Shown here: positions 1-8,570 of the stretch, piece after piece
Layout: each line of letters opens with the position of its first letter
How positions within the stretch are numbered: the first letter of the stretch is position 1
NCBI GenBank assembly: GCA_031216755.1
Contig: JARUHG010000002.1
Coordinates: 434,001 to 498,000 of the forward strand
Length of the DNA stretch: 64,000 nucleotides
From: Lysobacter arvi
GTDB lineage: Bacteria; Pseudomonadota; Gammaproteobacteria; Xanthomonadales; Xanthomonadaceae
Direction of reading: 5' to 3'
Position numbers and translations under genes: made by a program
Notes under the pieces: generated by a model
Database searches by the model: none
Told to the model about the DNA's origin: nothing
Seen by the model: only the letters and a program-made list of their open reading frames with translations

Positions 1-183
1 ATCCTGGCCATCTGCTTCCTGTGGCTGGGCAAGATCGGCGCCGGCCCGGGTACCGACCCGGTCGAGACGATCATCGGTCGCGTGCTGACTTTCCTGTACT
101 TCGCCTTCTTCATCACCATGCCGCTTTGGACCAAGCTCGACAAAACCAAGCCGGTACCGCAACGGGTGACGATGCATGACTGA
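1..183 (+). CDS. petB: Cytochrome b of the bc1 complex, C-terminal end (partial)
   Basis: Open from the first base and closed by TGA at 181-183. The last 60 residues contain a hydrophobic helix (YFAFFITMPLW) followed by a short charged tail, as at the C-terminus of cytochrome b, the quinol-oxidising membrane subunit of respiratory complex III. The gene runs off the left edge. Identity rests mainly on its place directly before cytochrome c1, whose upstream start codon overlaps its stop by 8 bases, the usual petB-petC arrangement. The N-terminal heme-ligating helices are outside the window. Confidence 0.85.
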   Translation: MLAICFLWLGKIGAGPGTDPVETIIGRVLTFLYFAFFITMPLWTKLDKTKPVPQRVTMHD

Positions 184-982
184 CCTGATCGCTCACGCCA
201 GCCACCGACCCGTCCAGAAGATGCGCATCGTGAAAAAGCTCGCCACCTTTGCCGCCGGCCTGCTGGTGTCCTTCGGCGCGCTGTCGACCAACGTGTCGGC
301 GGCCGAAGGCGGCCACCTGCTGCAGTCGGGCACCGACCTGGGCGACCGTGCGTCGCTGCAGCGCGGCGCCAAGCTGTACATGAACTACTGCTCCGGCTGC
401 CATTCGCTCAAGTACCTGCGCTACTCGCGCATGGCCGAGGACCTGGGCCTGACCGAAGACGAGGTCATGAACAACCTCAACTTCACCGGGGCCAAGTTCG
501 GCGAGCAGATCCACGTCAGCCTGACGCCGGAGCACGCGAACCAGTGGTTCGGGAAGATGCCGCCGGACCTGAGCCTGATCGCCCGCGTCCGTGGCAGCGA
601 CTGGGTCTACACCTACCTCAAGTCGTTCTACCTCGACGAAGCGCGCCCGCTGGGCTGGAACAACAAGCTGTTCCCGAACGCCTCGATGCCCAACCCGCTG
701 TGGGAGCTGCAGGGCCTGCAGCACGCCGAGTTCGGCGAAGTGGACAAGGCCACCGGCGAGCGCCCGGTGCTGGCCCTGAAGGTCACCCAGCCGGGCCACC
801 AGAACGCCGAGGACTTCGACCAGTCGGTTCGCGACATCACGACATTCCTCGAGTACGCCGGCGAGCCGGCCGCCCTCAAGCGCCAGAGCATCGGCGTATG
901 GGTGATCCTGTTCCTGGCGATGTTCACCTTCCTCGCCTACCTGCTCAAGCACGAGTATTGGCGGGACGTGGACAAGCACTGA
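176..982 (+). CDS. petC: Cytochrome c1, bc1 complex
   Basis: The heme c subunit of complex III, carrying electrons from the Rieske protein to a soluble cytochrome in the periplasm. The heme-attachment motif CSGCH is at residues 72-76 in the segment MNYCSGCHSLKYLRYSR. The MPPDLS and MPNPLWEL segments are typical of the axial-Met side of the family. A signal-like helix begins at the internal Met at base 221 (MRIVKKLATFAAGLL), so translation may start at 221 instead of at the petB-overlapping ATG at 176. A C-terminal membrane anchor (IGVWVILFLAMFTFLAYLL) and a charged tail close the protein. Length 268 aa fits the family. Translationally coupled to petB. Confidence 0.95.
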   Translation: MTDLIAHASHRPVQKMRIVKKLATFAAGLLVSFGALSTNVSAAEGGHLLQSGTDLGDRASLQRGAKLYMNYCSGCHSLKYLRYSRMAEDLGLTEDEVMNNLNFTGAKFGEQIHVSLTPEHANQWFGKMPPDLSLIARVRGSDWVYTYLKSFYLDEARPLGWNNKLFPNASMPNPLWELQGLQHAEFGEVDKATGERPVLALKVTQPGHQNAEDFDQSVRDITTFLEYAGEPAALKRQSIGVWVILFLAMFTFLAYLLKHEYWRDVDKH

Positions 983-1001
983 TCGCATGCTGTATCCCTT
1001 T

Positions 1002-1036
1002 GGAGCCCGTACAGGAATGTGCGGGCTCCTTGGTTT
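1002..1036 (+). terminator. Terminator after petC
   Basis: An 8-bp stem GGAGCCCG/CGGGCTCC (1002-1009 with 1022-1029) is followed by a T-rich tail TTGGTTT. It lies 20 bases after the petC stop and separates the bc1 operon from sspA. Confidence 0.6.
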
Positions 1037-1130
1037 GCAGTGAGGTGCAGCTGATCGAGGCCGCGACGACTGTCCACACGGGGTGGGCGGCGTCTACCCA
1101 CCGGCGGATTCCGGTGGCCGGAGAGGTCGA

Positions 1131-1766
1131 ATGGCGGCGAGTCCACGTATGCGCAATGCCCTGACGCTGTTTTCTTCCACCGACTGCGTGCTGTGCCATC
1201 GCGTGCGCCTGGTCCTGGCCGCGAAAGGCGTGACGTACGACCTGGTGCCGGTCGATCCGCAGAACCCGCCGGAAGACCTCGTCGACCTCAACCCGTATCA
1301 CTCGGTCCCGACGCTGGTCGAGCGCGACCTGGTCCTCTACGCGGCCAGCGTCGTCAGCGAATACCTGGACGAACGTTATCCGCATCCTCCGCTGATGCCG
1401 GTGGACCCGCTCTCCCGCGCGCGGCTGCGCCTGGCGATGCTGCGGCTGGAGCACGACTGGGTGCCGCAGGTGCAGGCCATCCAGCTGGGCAACAAGGCCC
1501 AGGCCGAAGCCGGCCGCAAGCGCCTCAAGGAACTGCTGACCGCGTCGGTGCCGCTGTTCAAGGCGAGCAAGTTCTTCCTGAACCCCGAAATGAGCCTGGC
1601 CGATTGCGCGATGGCGCCGATCATCTGGCGCCTGGACGCCCTCGGCGTTCCGCTGCCCAAGGACGGGAAGGCCATCGAGGACTACGGCAACCGCATCTTC
1701 CGCAACCCCGGGTTCACCCGCAGCCTGACCGAGCAGGAACGCAAGCTGCGCGAGCTGCCCGCCTGA
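1131..1766 (+). CDS. sspA: Stringent starvation protein A (GST-fold)
   Basis: A glutathione-S-transferase-fold RNA-polymerase-associated regulator that in enterobacteria helps stationary-phase and acid survival; that role is family knowledge. The thioredoxin-like N-domain starts at LTLFSSTDCVLCHRVRLVL and a helical GST C-domain follows. The start at 1131 (MAASPRMRN) is chosen because GGAGAGG lies just upstream at 1120-1126; Met at 1149 is an alternative. Length 211 aa is normal. It sits between petC and sspB, the conserved petABC-sspAB order of gamma- and betaproteobacteria. Confidence 0.93.
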   Translation: MAASPRMRNALTLFSSTDCVLCHRVRLVLAAKGVTYDLVPVDPQNPPEDLVDLNPYHSVPTLVERDLVLYAASVVSEYLDERYPHPPLMPVDPLSRARLRLAMLRLEHDWVPQVQAIQLGNKAQAEAGRKRLKELLTASVPLFKASKFFLNPEMSLADCAMAPIIWRLDALGVPLPKDGKAIEDYGNRIFRNPGFTRSLTEQERKLRELPA

Positions 1767-1785
1767 GGAAGGCGCGCGGAACAGC

Positions 1786-1815
1786 GAGCGGGCCTTCGGG
1801 CCCGTTCTCGTTTGT
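1786..1815 (+). terminator. Terminator between sspA and sspB
   Basis: Hairpin CGGGCC-TTCG-GGCCCG (1789-1804) with a UUCG-type tetraloop, followed by TTCTCGTTTG. It suggests that sspB can be transcribed separately from sspA. Confidence 0.6.
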
Positions 1816-1908
1816 GGCCGATGTACGGCGATCGACGGTCGCTGCGTGTAACCGTCGGCGAGCTCGCGGCGCTACACTCCCGCCATGAGTCAGGAAAGCA
1901 ATTCTCCG

Positions 1909-2379
1909 ATGACCAGCCACCGTCCGTACCTGTTGCGGGCGCTGTACGAGTGGATCGCCGACAACGGCATGACACCGCACCTGCTGGTCGATGCCACGCG
2001 TCACGGGGTCCAGGTTCCCACGCATGCGGTGAAGGACGGCAAGATCGTGCTGAACATCGCCGAGCGCGCCGTATCGCGCCTGGAAATGGCCAACGACGCC
2101 ATCCGTTTCAGCGCCCGCTTCGGCGGCGTGAGCTACCCGGTGACCGTGCCCGTACAGGCGGTGCTGGCGATCTATGCGCGCGAGACGGGGCAGGGCATGG
2201 CGCTCCCGGAAGACATCCACGCCGCGGCGGAAGAGGGCGAGGTGGAGGTCGAAGTGGCCGATGAAACGCCGATCAGCCCACTCAGCGCCGTGCCGAGCGA
2301 GCCCGCACCCGACGGCGACGATCAGGGCCCGCAAACGCCGACCCCGCGTCGCGGCGCGCACCTGCGCATCGTGAAGTGA
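1909..2379 (+). CDS. sspB: ClpXP adaptor SspB
   Basis: Specificity-enhancing factor that delivers ssrA-tagged and other substrates to the ClpXP protease. The folded domain begins at RPYLLRALYEWIADNGMTPH, with VLNIAERAVSRLEM and FGGVSYPVTVPVQAVLAIYARE behind it. A long acidic, proline-containing linker leads to the basic ClpX-binding tail LRIVK, as in known SspB proteins. The start at 1909 is preferred because AGGAAAG stands about ten bases before it; an in-frame ATG at 1885 lacks a visible ribosome-binding site. The product is 156 aa from 1909. Confidence 0.92.
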   Translation: MTSHRPYLLRALYEWIADNGMTPHLLVDATRHGVQVPTHAVKDGKIVLNIAERAVSRLEMANDAIRFSARFGGVSYPVTVPVQAVLAIYARETGQGMALPEDIHAAAEEGEVEVEVADETPISPLSAVPSEPAPDGDDQGPQTPTPRRGAHLRIVK

Positions 2380-2385
2380 GGTTGC

Positions 2386-2410
2386 AGCCGCGCGCTCGCG
2401 CGGCTTTCCC
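2386..2410. terminator. Hairpin terminator after sspB
   Basis: AGCCGCGC/GCGCGGCT stem (2386-2393 with 2398-2405), loop GCTC, then TTTCCC. It lies seven bases beyond the sspB stop, between convergent sspB and the DUF3301 gene. Confidence 0.65.
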
Positions 2411-2557
2411 GGAACATCCTCGAGGCATGGGCGCCGGCGTGCCGGCTGTCACGCCGTCGGCTTGCCGTGATGCCGGTGAAAGCCGGACTGCCCGGTTGGC
2501 GCGGCGACGTGGCACGCAACGACGCTGTGCCGCATCGCCTGCAAACGGAAGCCCGGA

Positions 2558-2878
2558 TCAGTGCAACGTCGAGGGGTCCCGCGTCACCGGCCCGGTGAAC
2601 GCCACCAGCCGGTCGCCGCGCAGGACCAGCTTGCCGACGTGGCGGTCCTCGCCGTTGATCGAATAGTCGAAGCGGAACGTGCGTTCGAACCCCAGCCAGC
2701 CGCTCTCCTGGCGGTACGGACGCAGGCCGATCGCATGCACGCTCTGGTCCAGCCACTGCACGCCGGCGGCACGGCAGGCATCGCGGCCGACGGCTTCGGC
2801 GCGTTCGGCGGCGGCGCGGCTGGCGCTCCAGAATGCGAACGCCATCGCAGCGACGATCATCAAGATCAGTAGAGTCAT
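2558..2878 (-). CDS. DUF3301 family small membrane protein
   Basis: A 106-residue protein with one N-terminal membrane helix (MTLLILMIVAAMAFAFWSA). The soluble part contains ERAEAVGRDACRAAGVQWLDQSV and GWLGFERTFRFDYSINGEDRHVGKLVL, the pattern of the DUF3301 family. The function of the family is not known. Start at 2878 is chosen because the hydrophobic helix begins there. It converges with sspB and is divergent from the FHA gene, 109 bases away. The proposed membrane location is inferred from the helix alone. Confidence 0.8.
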   Translation of the reverse strand: MTLLILMIVAAMAFAFWSASRAAAERAEAVGRDACRAAGVQWLDQSVHAIGLRPYRQESGWLGFERTFRFDYSINGEDRHVGKLVLRGDRLVAFTGPVTRDPSTLH

Positions 2879-2987
2879 GCCGTTACTGTGGCGACGCGCC
2901 GTGTTGCTCGCAAGGTCCGGTCGCGAGGACGCGCAGCCCATCGCGCACAATGGAACGAAGGGAACCGCTGCAGGGGGCAGATCCCGC

Positions 2988-3785
2988 TTGAAACTCGTCT
3001 TTCCGGGTGGCGAACACCCTCAGGTCCTGCTGGGCCACGGCGTCAACCGGGTCGGTTCCGACCCCGAATCCACCATCGTCATCGACCGGCCCGGCGTGCT
3101 GCCGCAGCATTGCCAGCTCCATGTCACCGCGCAGGGCGTGATGCTCGACGTGCCAGCCGGAACGGTCGTCAGCGTCAACGGGCGTCAGGTGCAGGGGCTG
3201 ATCGCGCTGCGGCCGGGCGACAGCGTCGGCTTCGATCAGGTGCAGGCCAAGCTGGCTGCGCTGGGCCCGCCGCCCGTCGTCGCCCGCCAGTCGGTCCCGG
3301 GGCCGGACCTGATGTCGGCCAACGACGATCCGGGCGTCACCGCGGTGCGGCCGGTCCTACCCCGCTTCTTCCTGCGCAGCATCTCGGCGGAACTGGGCAA
3401 TCGCAGCGATGCGCTCGTCGGCGTGCTGACCGTCGGCCGCGGTCCGGACTGCAACCTGCGGTTCGATGCGCCGGGCCTGTCGCGCGCCCATGCACGGCTG
3501 ATTCCCACCGACACCGGGGTGCAGATCGAGGATCTGGGTTCGAGCAACGGCACCTTCCTCAACGGCAAGCGGATCCTGCGCGGGGAGGCGAAGGTCGGCG
3601 ACGAACTCGCCTTTGACGTGCTGCGCTTCCGCGTCGCGGGCACCGCAGCGCAGGAGCCCGTGCAGGTCGTGCCGACGTCGATGCGCAATGCGAAGGAGAA
3701 ACCCAGGCGCGCGGCCTGGCCGTGGGTCGCACTCGTGGTCGTGCTGGCCGGCGCCGGTGGAGCCGTGCTCCTGCTGATGCCCTGA
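2988..3785 (+). CDS. Membrane-anchored protein with two FHA domains
   Basis: Two forkhead-associated phosphothreonine-binding modules in tandem. The first (about residues 10-70) has NRVGSDPESTIVID but lacks a clear SRxH, having LPQHCQL instead. The second (about 145-205) is complete: TVGRGPDCNLRF, GLSRAHARL, DLGSSNGTFLNGKRI. The C-terminus ends in one membrane helix (AAWPWVALVVVLAGAGGAVLLL). No ATG suits the N-terminus; TTG at 2988 follows AGGGGG (2972-2977) and gives 265 aa. Probably a cytoplasmic adaptor responding to Ser/Thr phosphorylation; the partner kinase is not in the window. The first domain may have lost phosphopeptide binding. Confidence 0.8.
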   Translation: MKLVFPGGEHPQVLLGHGVNRVGSDPESTIVIDRPGVLPQHCQLHVTAQGVMLDVPAGTVVSVNGRQVQGLIALRPGDSVGFDQVQAKLAALGPPPVVARQSVPGPDLMSANDDPGVTAVRPVLPRFFLRSISAELGNRSDALVGVLTVGRGPDCNLRFDAPGLSRAHARLIPTDTGVQIEDLGSSNGTFLNGKRILRGEAKVGDELAFDVLRFRVAGTAAQEPVQVVPTSMRNAKEKPRRAAWPWVALVVVLAGAGGAVLLLMP

Positions 3786-3810
3786 GGCGAACCGGGATCG
3801 TCGCCTCAGG
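3781..3810. terminator. Convergent hairpin containing both stop codons
   Basis: A perfect 10-bp inverted repeat CCTGAGGCGA/TCGCCTCAGG (3781-3790 with 3801-3810) contains the TGA of the FHA gene on the plus strand and the TGA of nadC on the minus strand. There is no T tract, so it may act as a shared RNA 3'-end structure more than a classical terminator. Confidence 0.5.
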
Positions 3811-4672
3811 CGGGCGGCGGTCCGAGCTTGAGCGACAGGTCGATCGCGCGGACGTGCTTGGTCAGCCCGCCGATCGAAATGCAGTCCACGCCGTCCTCGG
3901 CAATCGCGCGCAGGGTCTGCATGTCGACGCCGCCGGACACTTCGAGCGGGATGCGCCGGTCGACCGGCAGCTCGTGCGCGATGCGCACCGCTTCGCGGCG
4001 CATGGCGGCGTCGAAATCGTCGATGAGGATGCGATCGCAGCCTTCCTGCAGCGCTTGGCGCAACTGCTGGATGGATTCGACTTCCACGATCAGCGGCAAC
4101 GACGGATGCATGGCGCGTGCGGCGCGGATCGCGGCAGCGATCGAGCCTGCAGCGCGCACGTGGTTTTCCTTGAGCATCACCGCGTCGAACAGGCCCATGC
4201 GATGGTTCACGCCGCCGCCGACGCGCACGGCGTATTTCTGCGCCTGTCGCAGGCCGGGGAGGGTCTTGCGCGTGTCGAGGATCTTCGCCGCCGTGCCGCG
4301 CACCGCAGCGACGTACGCGGCCGTCGTGGTCGCTGTCGCCGACAGCGTCTGCATGAAGTTCAGCGAGGCGCGTTCGGCGCTCACCAGCGCGCGCGCGCGG
4401 CCGTGGAGCGTCGCCAGGACGGTGCCCGGCTTCACGCGCTCGCCCTCCGTCACGCGCCAGTCGATGCGCACCTGCGGATCGAGCGCGCGGTGGCAGGCAT
4501 CGAACCACGGACGGCCGCACACGACGGCGTCTTCCTTGCACAGCAGGTAGGCGTCGTCGGCGATGTCCGGCAGCAGCGCCGAGGTGACGTCGCCACTGCC
4601 CAGGTCCTCGGCCAGCGCGAGCGCCACGTCCTGCGCGACGACCTCGGCCGGCGGCGGGGCGACGGCGCTCAT
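3806..4672 (-). CDS. nadC: Nicotinate-nucleotide pyrophosphorylase (carboxylating)
   Basis: Quinolinate phosphoribosyltransferase: turns quinolinate and PRPP into nicotinate mononucleotide, CO2 and pyrophosphate in de novo NAD synthesis. Visible family signatures are TRKTLPGLRQAQKYAVRVGG, NHRMGLFDAVMLKENH and the C-terminal barrel strand LEVSGGVDMQTLRAIAEDGV. The 288-aa length is full. Its start codon overlaps the stop of the Trm112-like gene by four bases (ATGA), so the two are translated together. It is convergent with the FHA gene, and a shared hairpin covers both stop codons. Confidence 0.95.
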   Translation of the reverse strand: MSAVAPPPAEVVAQDVALALAEDLGSGDVTSALLPDIADDAYLLCKEDAVVCGRPWFDACHRALDPQVRIDWRVTEGERVKPGTVLATLHGRARALVSAERASLNFMQTLSATATTTAAYVAAVRGTAAKILDTRKTLPGLRQAQKYAVRVGGGVNHRMGLFDAVMLKENHVRAAGSIAAAIRAARAMHPSLPLIVEVESIQQLRQALQEGCDRILIDDFDAAMRREAVRIAHELPVDRRIPLEVSGGVDMQTLRAIAEDGVDCISIGGLTKHVRAIDLSLKLGPPPA

Positions 4673-4938
4673 GCGCCAGGGAAGGCCGGGATCTGCGCCG
4701 TCGTCATGGCCTCTTCGGCCAGCAGCACGGGGATGCCGTCGTCGACGCGGTAGACGGTCTTGCGGTCGCGCGTGATCAGCGCCTCGTGCAGCGTCTCGGT
4801 CTGGGCGCTGCCGTCCGCGCGCAGCAATCCGCCGTTCTGGATCGCGGCGTTCAGCGCCGTCAGGCCCCGGTTGTCCAGCAGTTGCAGCGGCTGGCGCGTG
4901 GTGGGGCAGACGAGCAGGTCGAGCAGCTTGCGGTCCAT
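4669..4938 (-). CDS. Trm112-family small protein
   Basis: 89 residues starting [21 protein letters not shown], the hallmark of the bacterial Trm112/UPF0434 family. Only one Cys is visible in the N-terminal CPTTRQ motif, whereas zinc-binding members have CPxCK; metal binding is therefore doubtful. The second half ([23 protein letters not shown]) matches the conserved DGIP segment of the family. It is coupled to nadC through an ATGA overlap and is divergent from purE. The molecular role in bacteria is not settled. Confidence 0.85.
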   Translation of the reverse strand: MDRKLLDLLVCPTTRQPLQLLDNRGLTALNAAIQNGGLLRADGSAQTETLHEALITRDRKTVYRVDDGIPVLLAEEAMTTAQIPAFPGA

Positions 4939-5002
4939 GGAGTCGGTGCCGGGGGAATCGAACAGGAGGTTAGAATACGTCTTTGCACAGGGCCTTAGGA
5001 CC

Positions 5003-5503
5003 ATGTCAGGAGAACTACCGCCGCTGGTCGGCATCGTGATGGGCTCGCGCTCCGACTGGGAGACGATGCAGCATGCCGCGGCGAAGCTCGACGCGCTGGG
5101 GGTCCCGCATGAAGTCCGCGTGGTGTCCGCCCACCGCACGCCGGACGTCCTGTTCGAGTACGCGGCCACGGCGAAATCGCGCGGCCTGCGCGCGATCATC
5201 GCCGGCGCCGGCGGTGCGGCGCATCTGCCCGGCATGCTGGCGTCCAAGACGGCCGTGCCGGTGCTGGGCGTCCCCGTGCAGAGCAAGGCGTTGAACGGCA
5301 TGGATTCGCTGCTGTCGATCGTGCAGATGCCGGCGGGCATTCCGGTGGCGACCTTCGCGATCGGCAATGCGGGCGCGGCCAATGCGGCGCTGTTCGCTGC
5401 CGCGCTTCTGGCGAACGACCAGCCGGCGATCGGCGAAGCGCTCGACGCCTTCCGGACCCGCCAGACGAACGACGTCCTGGCCAACGACGATCCGCGCAAA
5501 TGA
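5003..5503 (+). CDS. purE: N5-carboxyaminoimidazole ribonucleotide mutase
   Basis: Class I PurE, which moves the carboxyl group of N5-CAIR to give CAIR in purine synthesis. The signature [13 protein letters not shown] is at the N-terminus, followed by VVSAHRTPD, the [15 protein letters not shown] nucleotide loop and [20 protein letters not shown]. Length 166 aa is standard. The stop overlaps the purK start (ATGA at 5500-5503), so PurE and PurK are made together. A possible -10 element TAGAAT lies at 4971-4976. Start chosen from the conserved N-terminus. Confidence 0.96.
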   Translation: MSGELPPLVGIVMGSRSDWETMQHAAAKLDALGVPHEVRVVSAHRTPDVLFEYAATAKSRGLRAIIAGAGGAAHLPGMLASKTAVPVLGVPVQSKALNGMDSLLSIVQMPAGIPVATFAIGNAGAANAALFAAALLANDQPAIGEALDAFRTRQTNDVLANDDPRK

Positions 5504-6639
5504 CCACCGTCGGCATCCTCGGCGGGGGCCAGCTCGCCCGCATGCTCGCGTTGTCCGGTGCGCCGCTCGGCCTGCGCTTCCTGGTGATGGACAACGTCGC
5601 CGACGCGTGCGCGGGGCAGTTCGCGCCGATGGTCGTGGGCGATTACCGCGACGACGCCACGCTCGCCGAATTCGCGTCGCGCGTGGACGTGGCGACGTTC
5701 GACTTCGAGAACGTACCGGCCGAGTCGGCGCAATGGTTGAGCGAGCGCGTGCCGGTGTTCCCGAATCCCGGCGCGCTGGCGACCGCGCAGGATCGCCTCG
5801 CGGAGAAGACGCTGTTTCGCGAACTCGGCATCCCCGTGCCACCGTTCGCGCCGATCGACACGCGCGAACAGCTCGACGCCGCGCTGGCGGAGATCGGCAC
5901 GCCGTGCATCCTCAAGACCCGCCGCCTGGGTTACGACGGCAAGGGCCAGTTCCGCATCAGGACGCCGGCCGATGCCGCGGCCGCTTGGGAGGCGCTCGGC
6001 GCCCAGGCACCCAAGGTGGGCCTGATCCTCGAGGGCTTCGTGCATTTCCAGCGCGAGTTGTCGGTGGTCGCGGTGCGCGGTCGCGATGGCGAGTTCCGCG
6101 CCTGGCCGCTCACGGAAAACTGGCACGTGGACGGCGTGCTGTCGGCCAGCCTGGCCCCCGCGCGCGTGGACACCGCGCTGGAGGAGATCGCGTACGACTA
6201 CGCCCGTCGCCTGGCCGAGGCGATGGATTACGTGGGCGTGTTCGCGCTGGAGCTGTTCTGCCGCGACGGCGAACTGCTAGCGAACGAGCTCGCGCCGCGC
6301 GTGCACAACTCGGGCCACTGGACGATCGAAGGCAGCGAGACCAGCCAGTTCCAGAACCACCTGCGCGCGGTCCTCGGCCTGCCGCTGGGGGACACGCGCA
6401 TGGTCGGCGTGGCCTGCATGCTCAACTGGATCGGCGAGATGCCCGACGCGCTGCCCGTGCTGCGCGAAGCCGGCGGCCACTGGCACGACTACGGCAAGCA
6501 GCCGCGCGAGGGCCGCAAGGTCGGCCACGCGACCCTGCGTGCCGACGACGCGAATGCGTTGGCGCTGTCGCTGGAACGCGTGGGCGCCGCGCTGGGCCGG
6601 CAAGCGCAGGTCGCGCCGGTCATCGAGGCGCTGCGGTAA
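5500..6639 (+). CDS. purK: N5-carboxyaminoimidazole ribonucleotide synthase
   Basis: ATP-grasp enzyme that carboxylates AIR with bicarbonate and ATP to form N5-CAIR, the substrate of PurE. N-terminal [16 protein letters not shown] is the PurK signature. [24 protein letters not shown] (ATP-grasp lysine and glycine-rich loop) and [19 protein letters not shown] (metal-binding and catalytic region) are all present. Length 379 aa is complete. Coupled to purE, ending before a bidirectional terminator shared with sodB. Confidence 0.96.
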   Translation: MTTVGILGGGQLARMLALSGAPLGLRFLVMDNVADACAGQFAPMVVGDYRDDATLAEFASRVDVATFDFENVPAESAQWLSERVPVFPNPGALATAQDRLAEKTLFRELGIPVPPFAPIDTREQLDAALAEIGTPCILKTRRLGYDGKGQFRIRTPADAAAAWEALGAQAPKVGLILEGFVHFQRELSVVAVRGRDGEFRAWPLTENWHVDGVLSASLAPARVDTALEEIAYDYARRLAEAMDYVGVFALELFCRDGELLANELAPRVHNSGHWTIEGSETSQFQNHLRAVLGLPLGDTRMVGVACMLNWIGEMPDALPVLREAGGHWHDYGKQPREGRKVGHATLRADDANALALSLERVGAALGRQAQVAPVIEALR

Positions 6640-6710
6640 CGCAGTACGCCATCGTTTCGCGCCGATGATCGCGACCATCGCGACCATCGCGAACGCCGGA
6701 TGAGGCTCAA

Positions 6711-6742
6711 CGAAAACGGCCGGGTTTCCCCGGCCGTTTTCG
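6711..6742. terminator. Bidirectional terminator purK/sodB
   Basis: A perfect 14-bp stem CGAAAACGGCCGGG / CCCGGCCGTTTTCG (6711-6724 and 6729-6742) with loop TTTC. A-rich and T-rich arms on either side make it work in both directions between convergent purK and sodB. Confidence 0.9.
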
Positions 6743-6761
6743 TGTCGGATGCGACGCGAAC

Positions 6762-7340
6762 TTACTTCAGGTTCGACGCCACGAAATCCCAGTTCACCAG
6801 GTTCCAGAACGCCTCGACGTACTTCGGACGGGCGTTGCGGTAGTCGATGTAGTACGCGTGTTCCCACACGTCGCAGGTCAGCAGCGGGGTGTCCTCGCCG
6901 GTGATCGGCGTGTTGGCGTTGGAGGTGCTCACCAGGCCCAGCGAACCGTCCGGACGCTGCACCAGCCAACCCCAGCCCGAGCCGAAGGTCGCGATGGAGA
7001 GCTTGGAGAACTCGTCCTTGAACTTCGCGAAATCGCCGAACGCCTTGTTGATCAGCTCGGCCAGCTTGCCGGTCGGCTCGCCGCCGCCCTTGGGCGACAG
7101 GCAGTTCCAGTAGAACGTGTGGTTCCACACCTGCGCGGCGTTGTTGAACATGCCGCCCTGCGCCTTGCGGATGATCTCGACCAACGAAAGCTGCTCGAAC
7201 TCGGTGCCCTCGATCATCTTGTTGAGGTTGTCCACGTAGGCCTTGTGGTGCTTGCCGTGGTGGTAATCCAGCGTCTCGGCCGAGATGTGCGGTTCCAGCG
7301 CGGTGCGGTCGTAGGGCAGGGGGGGCAGTTCGATGGCCAT
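6762..7340 (-). CDS. sodB: Superoxide dismutase (Fe type)
   Basis: Cytoplasmic Fe/Mn superoxide dismutase, 192 aa. It begins [20 protein letters not shown]. The metal ligands align with known SodB: His27 in YHHGKHH, His in [10 protein letters not shown], and Asp and His in [18 protein letters not shown]. The run [20 protein letters not shown] and the Gln-containing FNNAAQ segment favour the iron form. Transcribed away from grxD, another gene of redox and iron-sulfur homeostasis; their starts are 159 bases apart and the interval should hold both promoters. Confidence 0.96.
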   Translation of the reverse strand: MAIELPPLPYDRTALEPHISAETLDYHHGKHHKAYVDNLNKMIEGTEFEQLSLVEIIRKAQGGMFNNAAQVWNHTFYWNCLSPKGGGEPTGKLAELINKAFGDFAKFKDEFSKLSIATFGSGWGWLVQRPDGSLGLVSTSNANTPITGEDTPLLTCDVWEHAYYIDYRNARPKYVEAFWNLVNWDFVASNLK

Positions 7341-7499
7341 TGCGGGCTCCTGAGGGGCTGGCTAAGGGAGTGCCGGGCGGCGACCGGTGAATCTGGCGCG
7401 TCCGCGGCTCGGGAAGGCTTACAATTGGACATTCTATCCCCACGTTCCGTTGCCGTGCCGTCAACCGCCCGGCAACGCACCATTGCAGGAGTTGTCGCC

Positions 7500-7820
7500 A
7501 TGTCCGTGATGGAGCGGATCCAGGCCGAAGTCGAAAGCCATCCGATCGTCCTTTTCATGAAGGGCACCGCGCAGTTCCCCATGTGCGGTTTTTCCAGCCG
7601 CGCGGTCCAGGCGCTGAAGGCGGCGGGCGCGACGCAGTTGCACACGGTCAACGTGCTGGAGGATCCGGAGATCCGCGCCAACCTGCCGCGCTATTCCAAC
7701 TGGCCGACGTTCCCGCAGCTTTTCATCCACGGTGAACTGATCGGCGGTTGCGACATCACGCTCGAACTGTTCGAGTCGGGCGAGCTGGCGCGCATGATCA
7801 GCGAGACGCACAACCAGTGA
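7500..7820 (+). CDS. grxD: Monothiol glutaredoxin (CGFS type)
   Basis: Grx4-type glutaredoxin, 106 aa, that binds and transfers [2Fe-2S] clusters. The active-site motif is CGFS in GTAQFPMCGFSSRAVQAL, with the family's WPTFPQLFIHGELIGGCDI behind it. ATG at 7500 has a good ribosome-binding site (AGGAG, 7487-7491). The stop overlaps the GTG of the following SDR gene (GTGA at 7817-7820), indicating co-translation. Divergent from sodB. Confidence 0.95.
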   Translation: MSVMERIQAEVESHPIVLFMKGTAQFPMCGFSSRAVQALKAAGATQLHTVNVLEDPEIRANLPRYSNWPTFPQLFIHGELIGGCDITLELFESGELARMISETHNQ

Positions 7821-8560
7821 GTCCGCTCGAAGGACGCGTCGTCCTGATCACCGGCGCCCACGGCGGCCTCGGCGCCGCCGCCGCACAGGCCTGCGCGCGC
7901 GCCGGTGCAACGGTCGTGCTGCTCGGCCGCAAGGTGCCGAAGTTGAACCGCGTATACGACGCACTGGCGCAGGTCGGCCCGGAGCCGCTGCTGTATCCGC
8001 TGGATCTGGAAGGCGCCAGCGCCGACGACTACGCCGAACTCGCGCAACGCATCGAAGCCGAACTCGGGCGCCTGGACGGCCTGCTGCATTGCGCGGCCGA
8101 CTTCACCGGCCTGACGCCGCTCGCGCAGACCGATCCGGCGGCCTTTGCGCGCGCGGTGCACGTGAACCTCACCGCGCCGTGGTGGCTCACGCAGGCCTGC
8201 CTGCCGCTGTTGTCGAAGTCGGACGACGCGTCGGTGGTGTTCGTCGTGGACGATGTCGCGCGCGTCGGCCAGGCGTACTGGGGCGGTTACGGCCTCTCGC
8301 AGCAGGGCCTGGAAGGCCTCGTGCGCATGCTGCATGCCGAACTGCCGAGCTCCTCGCTGCGCGTGGCCGGGCTGCGCCCCGGGCCGATGCGCACGCCGCT
8401 GCGCGCCAAGGCGTACGTCGAGGAGAACGATCGTGCCGCGCTCGATCCGACGGCGTACGCCGCCGCGTGCGTGACGTTGCTGTCGCCGGCCGGCGCGGCC
8501 CATCGCGGACAGGTCTGGGCGCCGTCGCCCGCGGCCGTCGCCCTCACCCAATTGCAGTGA
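7817..8560 (+). CDS. Short-chain dehydrogenase/reductase, YciK-like, with altered catalytic residues
   Basis: Rossmann-fold SDR of 247 aa with the nucleotide-binding motif TGAHGGLG at residues 12-19 and the NxxG-like HCAADFTGL region. The closest arrangement is that of YciK proteins (segment QAYWGGYGLSQQGLEGLVRML). The active-site pattern is unusual: Tyr158 is kept but the lysine of YxxxK is Gln162, and the catalytic Ser position reads Asp (VVDDVARVG). It may be a non-catalytic or altered SDR. GTG at 7817 is used because it overlaps the grxD stop. Substrate unknown. Confidence 0.82.
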   Translation: MSPLEGRVVLITGAHGGLGAAAAQACARAGATVVLLGRKVPKLNRVYDALAQVGPEPLLYPLDLEGASADDYAELAQRIEAELGRLDGLLHCAADFTGLTPLAQTDPAAFARAVHVNLTAPWWLTQACLPLLSKSDDASVVFVVDDVARVGQAYWGGYGLSQQGLEGLVRMLHAELPSSSLRVAGLRPGPMRTPLRAKAYVEENDRAALDPTAYAAACVTLLSPAGAAHRGQVWAPSPAAVALTQLQ

Positions 8561-8570
8561 TGCAACGCCC

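Noticed and set aside
6661..6695. Short tandem repeat of ATCGCGACC
   Set aside because: Three imperfect copies just after purK; too short and ordinary to interpret.
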